The notes beneath the pieces were generated by a model. The model did not search any database, was not told the origin of the DNA, and saw nothing but the letters and a program-made list of their open reading frames with translations. A stretch of 64,000 nt of DNA from Rhizobium mayense (GTDB lineage Bacteria; Pseudomonadota; Alphaproteobacteria; Rhizobiales; Rhizobiaceae). The position numbers and the translations under genes were made by a program. Each line of letters begins with the position of its first letter. The first letter of the stretch is position 1. The stretch covers positions 62,001-126,000 of the forward strand of contig NZ_JARFYM010000016.1 of NCBI RefSeq assembly GCF_030272705.1. Direction: 5' to 3'. Positions 30,758 to 38,906 of this stretch are shown here, piece after piece.

Positions 30758-32431
30758 ATGACGATGTCGTCTTTGACGCTGAACAAGATTACCTCACAGC
30801 GCGGTATTTCCGTCGGTGAGGCAACCAAGAAGATTTCCGACCTTGGTTGGAATCCCACCTACGTCCAGGAAGCGATGACGTTTCCGACGGACTATAAAAT
30901 CACCAAGGCGCCGCGCGATCCGATGAAGCAGGTTCTGCGTTCCTACTTCCCCATGCAGGAGGAAAAGGATAATCGCGTTTACGGCGCTCTCGATGCCGCC
31001 CTGCGTGGCGACATGTTCCGCAATGTGGAGCCGCGCTGGGTCGAGTGGATGAAGCTCTTCCTTGCGATCATCCCCTTCCCGGAAATCTCCGCGGCCCGTT
31101 CGATGGCGATGGTCGCGCGTATCGCTCCTGGCGAAGACTTGCGTACCGGCTTCACGATGCAGATGGTCGACGAGTTCCGTCACTCGACGATCCAGATGAA
31201 CCTGAAGAAATGGTACATGGAAAACTACATCGATCCCGCCGGCTTCGACATCACCGAGGAAGCCTTCGGCAAGTGCTATGCCACGACGATCGGACGTCAG
31301 TTCGGCGAGGGCTTCATCACCGGCGACGTGATGACCTCCGCCTGCCTCTACCTGACCGTCGTTGCCGAGACGGCGTTCACCAACACGCTTTTCGTCGCAA
31401 TGCCGTCGGAAGCCGCCCGTAACGGCGACTATGCCCTGCCGACCGTCTTCCTGTCGGTCCAGTCCGACGAAAGCCGCCACATCGGCAACGGCCACTCTTT
31501 GCTGATGGCCGCGCTGAAGGAGCCGGAAAACCACCTACTGCTGGAGCGCGACTTGCGTTACGCCTTCTGGCAGAACCACGCGATCGTCGACGCCGCTATC
31601 GGCACGTTCATCGAATACGGCACCACCAATCGCGACAAGAACAAGGAATCCTATGCGGAAATGTGGCACCGCTGGATTTTCGAGGACTATTACCGCACCT
31701 ACATGCTGCCCCTCGAAAAATACGGCATCAAGATCCACCACGACGACGTGCAGGAAGCTTGGAACCGCATCACCAAGAAGAACTACGTCCACAAGGTAGC
31801 TCAGTTCTTTGCTGTCGGCTGGCCAGTGAACTTCTGGCGCATCGAAGCCCAACGCGAGGCGGACTTCGAGTGGTTCGAACAAAAATATCCAGGCTGGTAT
31901 GCGGAGTTCGGCGACTTCTGGAAATGGTATGACAAGCTCAGCCATCGCGGCGAGAAGATCATCACCTTCAACGAAGAAGTCGGCTACGTCTATCCCCATC
32001 GCTGCTGGAGCTGCCTGGTTCCCGCGGTCATCCGCGAAGACATCGTCGTCGATGAGATCGACGGTCAGCTTCATACCTTCGCCCATGAGCTGGACCGCTG
32101 GACCGCCGTCGAAGCCTTTGCCGACGAGTACCAGGGCCGGCCGACGCCCGCAATGGGCCGCTTTAGCGGCAAGCGCGAGTGGGAGTCGCTCTATCACGGC
32201 TGGGACCTCGCCGACGCGATCAAGGACCTCAACTTCGTTCGTTCCGACGGCAAGACGCTCATCCCGCAGCCGCACCTGCGGTTCGACGGCAAGGACATGT
32301 GGACGCTCGACGATGTCCGCGGCCACACGCTGCAGTCTCCCCTGACGCTGCTGCGCCAGATGTCCCCGACCGAGCGTGAGCAGCACCTCGCCGAATATCG
32401 CGCGGGCTTCACCATCACGCCGTTCAACTAA
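30758..32431 (+). CDS. mimA: Propane/acetone-type di-iron monooxygenase, hydroxylase large (alpha) subunit
   Basis: Alpha subunit of a group-5 soluble di-iron monooxygenase (MimA/PrmA type), which inserts oxygen at subterminal carbons of propane and related alkanes, and in mycobacteria also acts on acetone and phenol. 557 residues. Both carboxylate-bridged di-iron half-sites are visible: E109 with E139-FR-H142, and E204 with E238-SR-H241. ATG 30758 follows GTGGAGG. It leads an operon with reductase, small subunit, coupling protein and accessory genes. Natural substrate is inferred from the family and the adjacent alcohol dehydrogenase. Confidence 0.95.
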   Translation: MTMSSLTLNKITSQRGISVGEATKKISDLGWNPTYVQEAMTFPTDYKITKAPRDPMKQVLRSYFPMQEEKDNRVYGALDAALRGDMFRNVEPRWVEWMKLFLAIIPFPEISAARSMAMVARIAPGEDLRTGFTMQMVDEFRHSTIQMNLKKWYMENYIDPAGFDITEEAFGKCYATTIGRQFGEGFITGDVMTSACLYLTVVAETAFTNTLFVAMPSEAARNGDYALPTVFLSVQSDESRHIGNGHSLLMAALKEPENHLLLERDLRYAFWQNHAIVDAAIGTFIEYGTTNRDKNKESYAEMWHRWIFEDYYRTYMLPLEKYGIKIHHDDVQEAWNRITKKNYVHKVAQFFAVGWPVNFWRIEAQREADFEWFEQKYPGWYAEFGDFWKWYDKLSHRGEKIITFNEEVGYVYPHRCWSCLVPAVIREDIVVDEIDGQLHTFAHELDRWTAVEAFADEYQGRPTPAMGRFSGKREWESLYHGWDLADAIKDLNFVRSDGKTLIPQPHLRFDGKDMWTLDDVRGHTLQSPLTLLRQMSPTEREQHLAEYRAGFTITPFN

Positions 32432-32442
32432 GGCGCCGATCC

Positions 32443-32467
32443 GGCGGAGGCCGCGAAGGCCTCCGCC
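32443..32467 (+). other. Intercistronic hairpin after the large-subunit gene
   Basis: GGCGGAGGCC-gcgaa-GGCCTCCGCC, a perfect 10-bp stem with a 5-nt loop, starts 12 nt after the large-subunit stop and inside the operon. No T-run follows. It could stabilise the upstream mRNA or partly attenuate transcription, giving more hydroxylase than reductase. Confidence 0.65.
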
Positions 32468-32530
32468 ACATTCCGGGAAGAGGCCGTTCTCCTTTCACGA
32501 GGCGGAGCGGAGAGGAATTGGGAGTTGCAA

Positions 32531-33616
32531 ATGGCCAATGCGCAAAAAATAGATCAACCGGTCCATACGGTGCGGCTGGAGCCGGTCGGCGTCGAATTCG
32601 AGGTAGAAAACGGTGAAACGGTTCTGAACGCTGCCTTTCGCCAAGGCATTGCCCTGCCGCATGGCTGCAAGGAAGGGCAATGTTCCGCCTGCAAATGCGT
32701 GCTGCTCGACGGCGAAGTCGACCTGCTGAAATATTCGACCTTCGCACTCAACGATATGGAGAAAGATTCCGGACACATCCTGCTCTGCCGGACGATCGCC
32801 TATTCCGACATGGAGGTCGAACTTCTCAATTACGATGAGGAGGTTCTCGCAAAATCGATCGCGGTCAAAACCTATACAGGCCGCATTACGAAGATCGAAA
32901 AGCTGACCCATGACATTCGCGGCATCGAAATCGAGCTCGGTTCGCCAATCAAGTTCTGGGCGGGGCAGTATGTCGACATCACAGTCACCACGAAAGATGG
33001 GGAGACGATTACGCGCTCGTTCTCCATGGCAAATACGCCGCGCGAAACCCAAGAACTCTCGTTCATCATCAAAAAATACCCCCAAGGAAAATTCTCCGGA
33101 GAGCTCGATTCCGGAGGAATCCAGGTCGGAGCCGCCGTCACCGTCGTCGGACCTTACGGAACCTGTTTCCGACGCGAAAATCGAGAAGGACCCCTAGTTC
33201 TGGTCGGCGCGGGATCGGGCATGTCGCCGGTCTGGTCGATCCTCAACGATCATCTCCTCAGCGGTGAGACACGGCCGGTATATTTTTTCTACGGCGCGAG
33301 AACCAGCGAGGATCTGTTCCATCTCGACAGGATCGACGATCTCGTCGCCCGGCATCCGGAGGTCACCTTCATTCCGGTGCTCTCGCACGCCGCCGAGGAT
33401 AGCGGCTGGACGGGCGAGCGCGGCTTTGTTCACGAAAGCGTCGACGCCAAGCTCAAGGAGCTGGCGCTGGACGGCAATGGCGACGTCTATGCCTGCGGTC
33501 CTCCGCCGATGATCGATGCCCTGCAACCGGTTCTCTTCATGAACGGCTTCGAATCCGAACGCATCTTCTTTGACAAATTCACCACTTCGTCCGGAGGAGG
33601 AACGCCCGGGCATTAA
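32531..33616 (+). CDS. mimB: Monooxygenase NADH reductase component
   Basis: Electron-transfer subunit that passes electrons from NADH to the di-iron hydroxylase, 361 residues. N-terminal plant-type [2Fe-2S] ferredoxin domain with C46, C51, C54 and C86 (HGCKEGQCSACKC...LLC), FAD domain with RSFSMAN, and NAD-binding domain starting GAGSGMSP and ending near YACGPPPMID. ATG 32531 is preferred over the TTG at 32525 since GGAG lies 6 nt upstream. Second gene of the operon, 99 nt after the large subunit. Confidence 0.94.
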   Translation: MANAQKIDQPVHTVRLEPVGVEFEVENGETVLNAAFRQGIALPHGCKEGQCSACKCVLLDGEVDLLKYSTFALNDMEKDSGHILLCRTIAYSDMEVELLNYDEEVLAKSIAVKTYTGRITKIEKLTHDIRGIEIELGSPIKFWAGQYVDITVTTKDGETITRSFSMANTPRETQELSFIIKKYPQGKFSGELDSGGIQVGAAVTVVGPYGTCFRRENREGPLVLVGAGSGMSPVWSILNDHLLSGETRPVYFFYGARTSEDLFHLDRIDDLVARHPEVTFIPVLSHAAEDSGWTGERGFVHESVDAKLKELALDGNGDVYACGPPPMIDALQPVLFMNGFESERIFFDKFTTSSGGGTPGH

Positions 33617-33669
33617 GGCTGGACGGAGACCGAACAGCAACACTGTAACGCAACATGGGAGCGAGAACT

Positions 33670-34728
33670 ATGCCAGCATTATCGAGTTCAGTCGGGTCAG
33701 GAGCCGCCGGAGCGGCGATCTTTGCCGATTCCGACAGCCGCAAATACCGCTACTTCGATCCGAAGGGCCAGCGGGCCACCCATTACGAGGATGTCACAGT
33801 CGACGTCCAGCCGGATCCGGAACGCTATCTCATCCAGAACTGGATCATCTCCTTTGCCGACGGCAAGGGCGCATACGTCAAGGACAACACAGCCGCCAAA
33901 AGCTCCAACTGGCATGCTTTCCGTGCGCCGGACCAGGAATGGGAACGCACGCACTATCAGCGCCAGTCGAAGATCGAGACAATGGTGCAGAGTGTGATCG
34001 CCAATGCACGCCGCGCCGGCGCACCAAAGGCTTTCGACAAGGCCTGGATCAAGATCCTGCAGGCGCATCTCGGTGCGTGGAAACACGTCGAATTCGGACT
34101 TGGCACGTCGCTGATGCAGGCGCAGCGCTACGGCTACACGCAGATGATCAACAATGCCACGCTGACCAACTCGTCCTACAAGCTTCGCCTTGCCCAGGAC
34201 ATCACGCTCTACCTCGCCGAAATAGGCATGGACATCCCAGGTTGGGATGACGAGCTCGGCAAGAAGCATTGGCTCGAGGACGGCGTCTGGCAGGATACGC
34301 GCAAGGCCGTCGAAACGATCATGGGTACGGCGGACTATCTCGAGCAGTATTTTGCCATCAACATCGTGTTCGAGCCATTGGTCGGCGAACTCTTCCGCTC
34401 AGGCTTCCTGATGCAGGCGGCTGCGGCAAACCATGACTTCGTCACCCCGCCGGTGATTTCCGCCGCCGAGGCCGACTACGAGCGCAACCTCGCCAACACG
34501 ATCGACCTGATCTATGTGCTTGCCAACGATCCGTCCCACGGGGAGGCCAACCGCAAGCTTTTCCAGAGCTGGGTGAAAAAGCATGGCGCGCTTGCTGACA
34601 AGGCCGCGCTCGGCCTGCAGCCGATCTGGTCGATGCCCCACTCCAAGCCGGTTTCGTTCGCCGACGTCCGCGCTCAATCCGAGGAGCGGATCGGCAACAT
34701 TCTCGGTGAACTTGGTCTGAAGCGCTAA
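33670..34728 (+). CDS. mimC: Monooxygenase hydroxylase small (beta) subunit
   Basis: Beta subunit of the di-iron hydroxylase, a ferritin-fold relative of the alpha subunit that lacks the iron ligands and supports the dimer. 352 residues. Family-like stretches include YQRQSKIETMVQSVIANARR, GAWKHVEFGLGTSLMQAQRYG and IVFEPLVGELFRSGF. ATG 33670 is chosen because GGGAG (33657-33661) lies 8 nt upstream; an ATG at 33655 would be an alternative. The coupling-protein gene starts 18 nt after the stop. Confidence 0.93.
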   Translation: MPALSSSVGSGAAGAAIFADSDSRKYRYFDPKGQRATHYEDVTVDVQPDPERYLIQNWIISFADGKGAYVKDNTAAKSSNWHAFRAPDQEWERTHYQRQSKIETMVQSVIANARRAGAPKAFDKAWIKILQAHLGAWKHVEFGLGTSLMQAQRYGYTQMINNATLTNSSYKLRLAQDITLYLAEIGMDIPGWDDELGKKHWLEDGVWQDTRKAVETIMGTADYLEQYFAINIVFEPLVGELFRSGFLMQAAAANHDFVTPPVISAAEADYERNLANTIDLIYVLANDPSHGEANRKLFQSWVKKHGALADKAALGLQPIWSMPHSKPVSFADVRAQSEERIGNILGELGLKR

Positions 34729-34746
34729 TCCTGGGAGGATTCTGGC

Positions 34747-35115
34747 ATGTCAACCGTAGCACGCGATGCGTCGCACGATAATATCTTCAAGTCGATGAAG
34801 GACATCACCTTCGAGCAAACGATCTCGGATCAGTGTGGCGTCACCATGAACGACTCGGTCGAGGCCCGCGCCATCGCCGAATTCATGGGCAAGAAACCTG
34901 GCGTCACCGTCACCTACCAGCCTGCGATGATCCGCATCGACGGCAAGGGCAAGCTCATCTTCAAGATGGACGAGATCAGCGAATATCTCGGCCGCGAAAT
35001 GACCGCCGAGATCTTCGAGGTCAACACCTCCACCCACTACGGCCGCATGGTCCGCATCGATGACAACACCGTCATTCTGTTCGGCAACATGGACGAGGTC
35101 TTCGAATACATCTGA
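34747..35115 (+). CDS. mimD: Monooxygenase coupling (effector) protein
   Basis: Small cofactorless effector protein of the MmoB/DmpM family that binds the hydroxylase and couples NADH oxidation to substrate oxidation. 122 residues. Family pattern: SDQCGVTMNDSVEARAIAEF, VTYQPAMIRIDGKGKLIF and EYLGREMTAEIFEVNTSTHYG with GRMVRIDD. ATG 34747 follows GGGAGGA. Fourth gene of the operon. Confidence 0.94.
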   Translation: MSTVARDASHDNIFKSMKDITFEQTISDQCGVTMNDSVEARAIAEFMGKKPGVTVTYQPAMIRIDGKGKLIFKMDEISEYLGREMTAEIFEVNTSTHYGRMVRIDDNTVILFGNMDEVFEYI

Positions 35116-35127
35116 CGTTGGGCGAGA

Positions 35128-35155
35128 GTGGCGCGCGCGAGGAGGTGCGCGCCAC
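35128..35155 (+). other. Intercistronic hairpin after the coupling-protein gene
   Basis: GTGGCGCGC (35128-35136) and GCGCGCCAC (35147-35155) are perfect 9-bp arms with a 10-nt loop, 13 nt past the coupling-protein stop and 30 nt before the amidohydrolase ATG. It separates the four enzyme genes from the accessory genes; no T-run follows. Confidence 0.6.
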
Positions 35156-35185
35156 GGCGAAACGGTAAATCGAGAGGAGACCACC

Positions 35186-36208
35186 ATGTATCTTACACCG
35201 GAAGGCAAGGAAATTTTCGTCGTCGACGGTCATACGCATTTCTGGGACGGAAGCCCGGAGAACCAGCGCAACATCCACGGCAAGCAGTTCGTCGAATGCT
35301 TTTATGGCTATCACACCGCGCTGAGCCCGAAGGAGCAGCTTTGGGAGAAGAGCAAGTTCGAAAAGTATAGCGCAGATGATCTTTACCGGGACCTATTCGT
35401 CGACGGTCCGGACGATGTTGCGATCGTTCAATCGACCTATCTCAAGGATTTCTACAAGACGGGCTTCAACACGATCGAGCGCAATGCGGCGATGGCGCAG
35501 CGCTATCCCGAGCGCTTCATCGTCAACGGCTCGTTCGATCCGCGCGACGGGGAAAAGGCGCTCGAATACATCCACTACATGAAGGAGACCTACGATATCC
35601 AGGGTGTGAAGATGTATACGGCCGAATGGAATGGCGCTTCCAAAGGATGGAAGCTGAACGACCCTGAGGCCTATCGCTGCTTCGAACTCTGCGAAAAGCT
35701 CGGGATCAAGAACATCCACGTCCACAAGGGCCCGACCATCATACCGCTCAGCAAGGATGCCTTCGACGTGCATGACGTCGATTACGCCGCGACCGATTTC
35801 CAGAACCTCAACTGGATCATCGAACATTGCGGCCTGCCGCGCCTCGACGATTTCTGTTGGATCGGCGTGCAGGAGACGAATGTCTATGGCGGCCTCGCCG
35901 TGGCGCTACCCTTCATCCATTCGCGGCCGCGCTATTTCGCTGAGGTGATCTCGGAACTTCTGTTCTGGATCGGTCCGGAAAAGATCCTGTTCGGCTCCGA
36001 CTACGCGATCTGGACACCGCGCTGGCTGGTTGAGAAACTCTGGGCCTTCGAACTGCCTGATGACATCAAGAAGGAGCGCGGCGTAGACCTCACGTCCGAG
36101 ATCAAGGAAAAGATCCTCGGCCTCAACGCCGCACGTCTCTACAACATCGACATTGCGGCGAAGAAGAAGGCCCTTGCCGGATCGCCCATCAGCATCGCCG
36201 CGGAGTAG
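35186..36208 (+). CDS. Amidohydrolase-2 family TIM-barrel hydrolase of the monooxygenase operon
   Basis: A 340-residue metal-dependent hydrolase or decarboxylase of the amidohydrolase-2 (ACMS decarboxylase-like) family. The metal motif DGHTHFWD lies at residues 14-21, HVHKG near 180 and LFGSDYAIWTPRW near the C-terminus (metal Asp). Homologues are regular members of propane monooxygenase clusters, but no reaction is established to my knowledge. It might process an oxidation product or assist assembly. ATG 35186 follows GAGAGGAGA. Confidence 0.85.
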   Translation: MYLTPEGKEIFVVDGHTHFWDGSPENQRNIHGKQFVECFYGYHTALSPKEQLWEKSKFEKYSADDLYRDLFVDGPDDVAIVQSTYLKDFYKTGFNTIERNAAMAQRYPERFIVNGSFDPRDGEKALEYIHYMKETYDIQGVKMYTAEWNGASKGWKLNDPEAYRCFELCEKLGIKNIHVHKGPTIIPLSKDAFDVHDVDYAATDFQNLNWIIEHCGLPRLDDFCWIGVQETNVYGGLAVALPFIHSRPRYFAEVISELLFWIGPEKILFGSDYAIWTPRWLVEKLWAFELPDDIKKERGVDLTSEIKEKILGLNAARLYNIDIAAKKKALAGSPISIAAE

Positions 36209-36213
36209 CCGGA

Positions 36214-37023
36214 ATGATCCTCCTAGATCAACTCGAAAGCCGCCAGAGGGAACTCTGGCGGCGCCTGGAAGGGGTCAACGATCCCGAACTGGATGAGCCG
36301 GTCACAGAGATGGGCTTCGTCGAGAAAGCGCAGATCGCCGCCGACGGTCATGTCGACATCGACTTCCGCCTGCCGACCTACTGGTGCTCTCCGAATTTTG
36401 CGTTCCTCATGCTTGAGGATGTCAGGACAGCATTGGAAAGCCTGTCATGGTCACCATCCCATCGCATTACCCTTCACGACCACATGTTCGCGGAGGAGGT
36501 GAACCAGGGCGTTTCCGAGGGAAAGACCTTCGCCGAAATTTTCGGATCGCTCGCCGAGGACACAGACCTCGAGGCGCTGCGGGGGACATTCAGGCAGAAG
36601 GCTTTCAAACGCCGGCAGGAGTCGGTGATCCTCGAATTGAGACGCATGGGCCTGTCGGATTCGGAAATCGTCGCCATGACAATGGATGGCTTCGATAGCC
36701 TCGCCGCCAACAGTGACGAGCCGGCGAAAGGCAGAGCGCGTTATCGGGAGGCTCTGCAAGAGCGGAGGCAAGGCCTGCAGCCGCAAGATGCCGCGATCGT
36801 TCGCTGGGATGGAAAGCGGATCGAGGCGGAGGCTCTAGCTCTCTATCTCGCGGAGCTGCGTAGCGTACGGATCAATATGGAGTTCAACGGCGCGCTTTGC
36901 CGCGGGCTGAAACAGACGCGCTACAAGGAAGTCGAGATGATCGACGGCGAGCCCACGCTGGTCGATTTCATTCTGGATCGGGTTCCTGCGCGGCAGACGG
37001 CCGGCTGCTCGACGCGTAGCTGA
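36214..37023 (+). CDS. DUF59/MIP18-type iron-sulfur assembly protein, extended form
   Basis: A 269-residue protein whose first about 100 residues match the MIP18/DUF59/PaaD domain used in Fe-S or metal-centre maturation (GVNDPELDEPVTEMGFVEKA; YWCSPNFAFLMLEDV with a conserved Cys). The remaining about 160 residues are a helical extension of unknown role (LRRMGLSDSEIVAMTMDGFD, RINMEFNGALCRGL). It starts 5 nt after the amidohydrolase stop and precedes the chaperonin, so a role in maturing the di-iron hydroxylase or the [2Fe-2S] reductase is inferred. Confidence 0.82.
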   Translation: MILLDQLESRQRELWRRLEGVNDPELDEPVTEMGFVEKAQIAADGHVDIDFRLPTYWCSPNFAFLMLEDVRTALESLSWSPSHRITLHDHMFAEEVNQGVSEGKTFAEIFGSLAEDTDLEALRGTFRQKAFKRRQESVILELRRMGLSDSEIVAMTMDGFDSLAANSDEPAKGRARYREALQERRQGLQPQDAAIVRWDGKRIEAEALALYLAELRSVRINMEFNGALCRGLKQTRYKEVEMIDGEPTLVDFILDRVPARQTAGCSTRS

Positions 37024-37109
37024 AGGCCGGCCTCAAGCGACCAAAGCAACGGCCTTCTCAGCATAAGGCCCCAAATCAACAAACCGCCCGTCAGGCGGAA
37101 GGAGGAGTC

Positions 37110-38741
37110 ATGCCTAAAGTGATGTTACACAATTCCGAAGCCCGTCGCGCGCTTGCTCGCGGGGTCAGCCAGCTGGCCGCGGCCGTGGAGCCGACCCTTG
37201 GCCCGAAGGGGATGAATGCGATGATCGACCGTCCCCTCGGTACGCCAATGGTGACGCGCGACGGCGTCAGCATCGCCTCCGAGATCGAATTGCACGACCG
37301 CTTCGAAAACATGGGCGCGCAGGTGGTGCGCGAGGTCTCGATGCAGACCAACGAAATCGCCGGCGACGGCACGACGACCGCGATCGTCCTTGCCAATGCC
37401 CTGGTGCAAAAGGGCATCGAGGCGAGCGAACGCGGAGCAAAATCGGTTGACCTGTGCAAGGGCATCGATCTTGCGGTCGACAAGGTGATCGGAGCGCTGA
37501 AAGCCACCGCCAAGCCTGCTAGGGGCAACGGCACGCTGGCCGCGGTCGCCAATATCGCCGCCACAGATCCGAAACTCGGCGCGCTGGTCGCCGAAGCCTA
37601 CGAGAAGGTCGGCCCCGACGGGGTCATCACCACCGATTTCAGCGTCACGACCGAAACCACGCTGCATGTCGTCGAGGGCATGTCCTTTGACCGGGGGTAT
37701 CTTTCTCACCACATGGTCACCGATCAGGAGAAGATGGAGGCTGTGCTCGACCGGCCCCTCATCCTGATGACAGATCTGAAGATCAAGGAGCCGGCGGCGT
37801 TGGATGCTGCGCGCGCCATTGCCGAAAAAGCCGATCGGCCGCTGCTGATCGTAGCGGAAGAAGTGTCGCCCGAAGTGGTCGTGACCCTGCTTGGCCGGCA
37901 TGGGTCCGGAAAATATCTGATCGTCCATCCGCCGGAATATGGCCACTGGCGAAAGGCGATGATGGAGGATCTGGCAATCCTGACCGGCGGACGGGTGATC
38001 GCCCGCGATCTCGGAGGCCGATTGGAGGCCGTCACGGCAGAAGATCTCGGTTCGGCCGAGCGCGCCAAAACCAGCTCGACCCATACGACGATCGTGCGCG
38101 GCGGCGGCAATCAGGCGGTCATCGACGCGCGCCGTGCCCAGGTACAACGACAGTACGAGCTGGCTCCGCCGAACATCGAGCAGGACAAGTTGCGCGAACG
38201 GCTGGCCAAGCTCTCCGGCGGCACGGCGATACTCTATGCCGGCGGCGTCACGCCCGTCGAACAGAAGCGTGCGATCCAGTTGATCGAGGATGCGCTGCAC
38301 GCGGTTCGCGCGGCCGCCGAAGAAGGGGTGGTCGCGGGCGGCGGTTCCGCACTCGCGCAGATCGCTCCCGTGCTCGATGAGGTGATCAGGACTGCGACGC
38401 CGGAAGTGGGCGAAGGCGTCCGCCTTGTGCAATCCGTGCTTGCCCGCCCGCTCTGGAGAATTGCGACCAATGCCGCCGGCGATCCCGATGCCGTCGTATC
38501 CGAAGTCACCCGCATCAATGGCGGCTATGGCTACGATGCCTCAACCGGAAAATACCAGAACATGATCGAAGCCGGGATCATCGACCCGGTCCGGGTCACC
38601 TATACCGCACTTCAGAACGCGGCCTCCGTCGCCAAGCTCATCCTGACGACCGAGACGCTAATTGGCGACCTTGCCGAGGACGAGGATCCGACGGCGGGGC
38701 CTGCGCTCGGTGGCGGAGCGGAGAAACTCGGTCGTCCGTGA
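37110..38741 (+). CDS. mimG: Dedicated GroEL-like chaperonin of the monooxygenase operon
   Basis: A 543-residue GroEL-family chaperonin. The ATPase motif GDGTTTA with catalytic Asp (D86) and the DALHAVRAAAEEGVVAGGG segment with the second Asp are intact, so ATP use is expected. It diverges from housekeeping GroEL and lacks the C-terminal Gly-Gly-Met tail, ending GGGAEKLGRP; no groES lies nearby. In mycobacteria a chaperonin-like MimG is needed to obtain active MimABCD, so this is probably its hydroxylase-folding counterpart. A CCGCC/GGCGG mini-hairpin (37084-37098) precedes the GGAGGAG ribosome site. Confidence 0.92.
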   Translation: MPKVMLHNSEARRALARGVSQLAAAVEPTLGPKGMNAMIDRPLGTPMVTRDGVSIASEIELHDRFENMGAQVVREVSMQTNEIAGDGTTTAIVLANALVQKGIEASERGAKSVDLCKGIDLAVDKVIGALKATAKPARGNGTLAAVANIAATDPKLGALVAEAYEKVGPDGVITTDFSVTTETTLHVVEGMSFDRGYLSHHMVTDQEKMEAVLDRPLILMTDLKIKEPAALDAARAIAEKADRPLLIVAEEVSPEVVVTLLGRHGSGKYLIVHPPEYGHWRKAMMEDLAILTGGRVIARDLGGRLEAVTAEDLGSAERAKTSSTHTTIVRGGGNQAVIDARRAQVQRQYELAPPNIEQDKLRERLAKLSGGTAILYAGGVTPVEQKRAIQLIEDALHAVRAAAEEGVVAGGGSALAQIAPVLDEVIRTATPEVGEGVRLVQSVLARPLWRIATNAAGDPDAVVSEVTRINGGYGYDASTGKYQNMIEAGIIDPVRVTYTALQNAASVAKLILTTETLIGDLAEDEDPTAGPALGGGAEKLGRP

Positions 38742-38757
38742 CCGTTGCAAACTGCGC

Positions 38758-38798
38758 CATCGATCGCCGCGAAAGAACGACATTCACGGCGATCGATG
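38758..38798. repeat. 12-bp perfect inverted repeat after the chaperonin gene
   Basis: CATCGATCGCCG (38758-38769) and CGGCGATCGATG (38787-38798), spacer 17 nt, lie 17 nt after the chaperonin stop and 22 nt before the longer hairpin at 38821. They may be part of a double transcription-stop region. Confidence 0.55.
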
Positions 38799-38820
38799 TG
38801 ACCGAAATGTATGTGAAATT

Positions 38821-38881
38821 CATCGGGCCACAAAGAGACCCCATGACAGGGAATGTCATGGGGTCTCTTTGTGGCCCGATG
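38821..38881. terminator. 28-bp perfect hairpin between convergent monooxygenase and regulator genes
   Basis: Arms 38821-38848 and 38854-38881 are perfectly complementary over 28 bp with a 5-nt loop (gggaa); the arms begin CATCGGGCC and end GGCCCGATG. It lies between the operon end and the convergent activator gene. There is no strong T-run, but such a long stem should stop or process transcripts from both sides. Confidence 0.85.
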
Positions 38882-38906
38882 TTAAAGAGGGCTCTGTTGT
38901 GGGCAA

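Noticed and set aside
37125..38432. 435-codon open frame antisense to the chaperonin gene
   Set aside because: Codon-position shadow of a well-supported chaperonin; composition is unlike a real protein.
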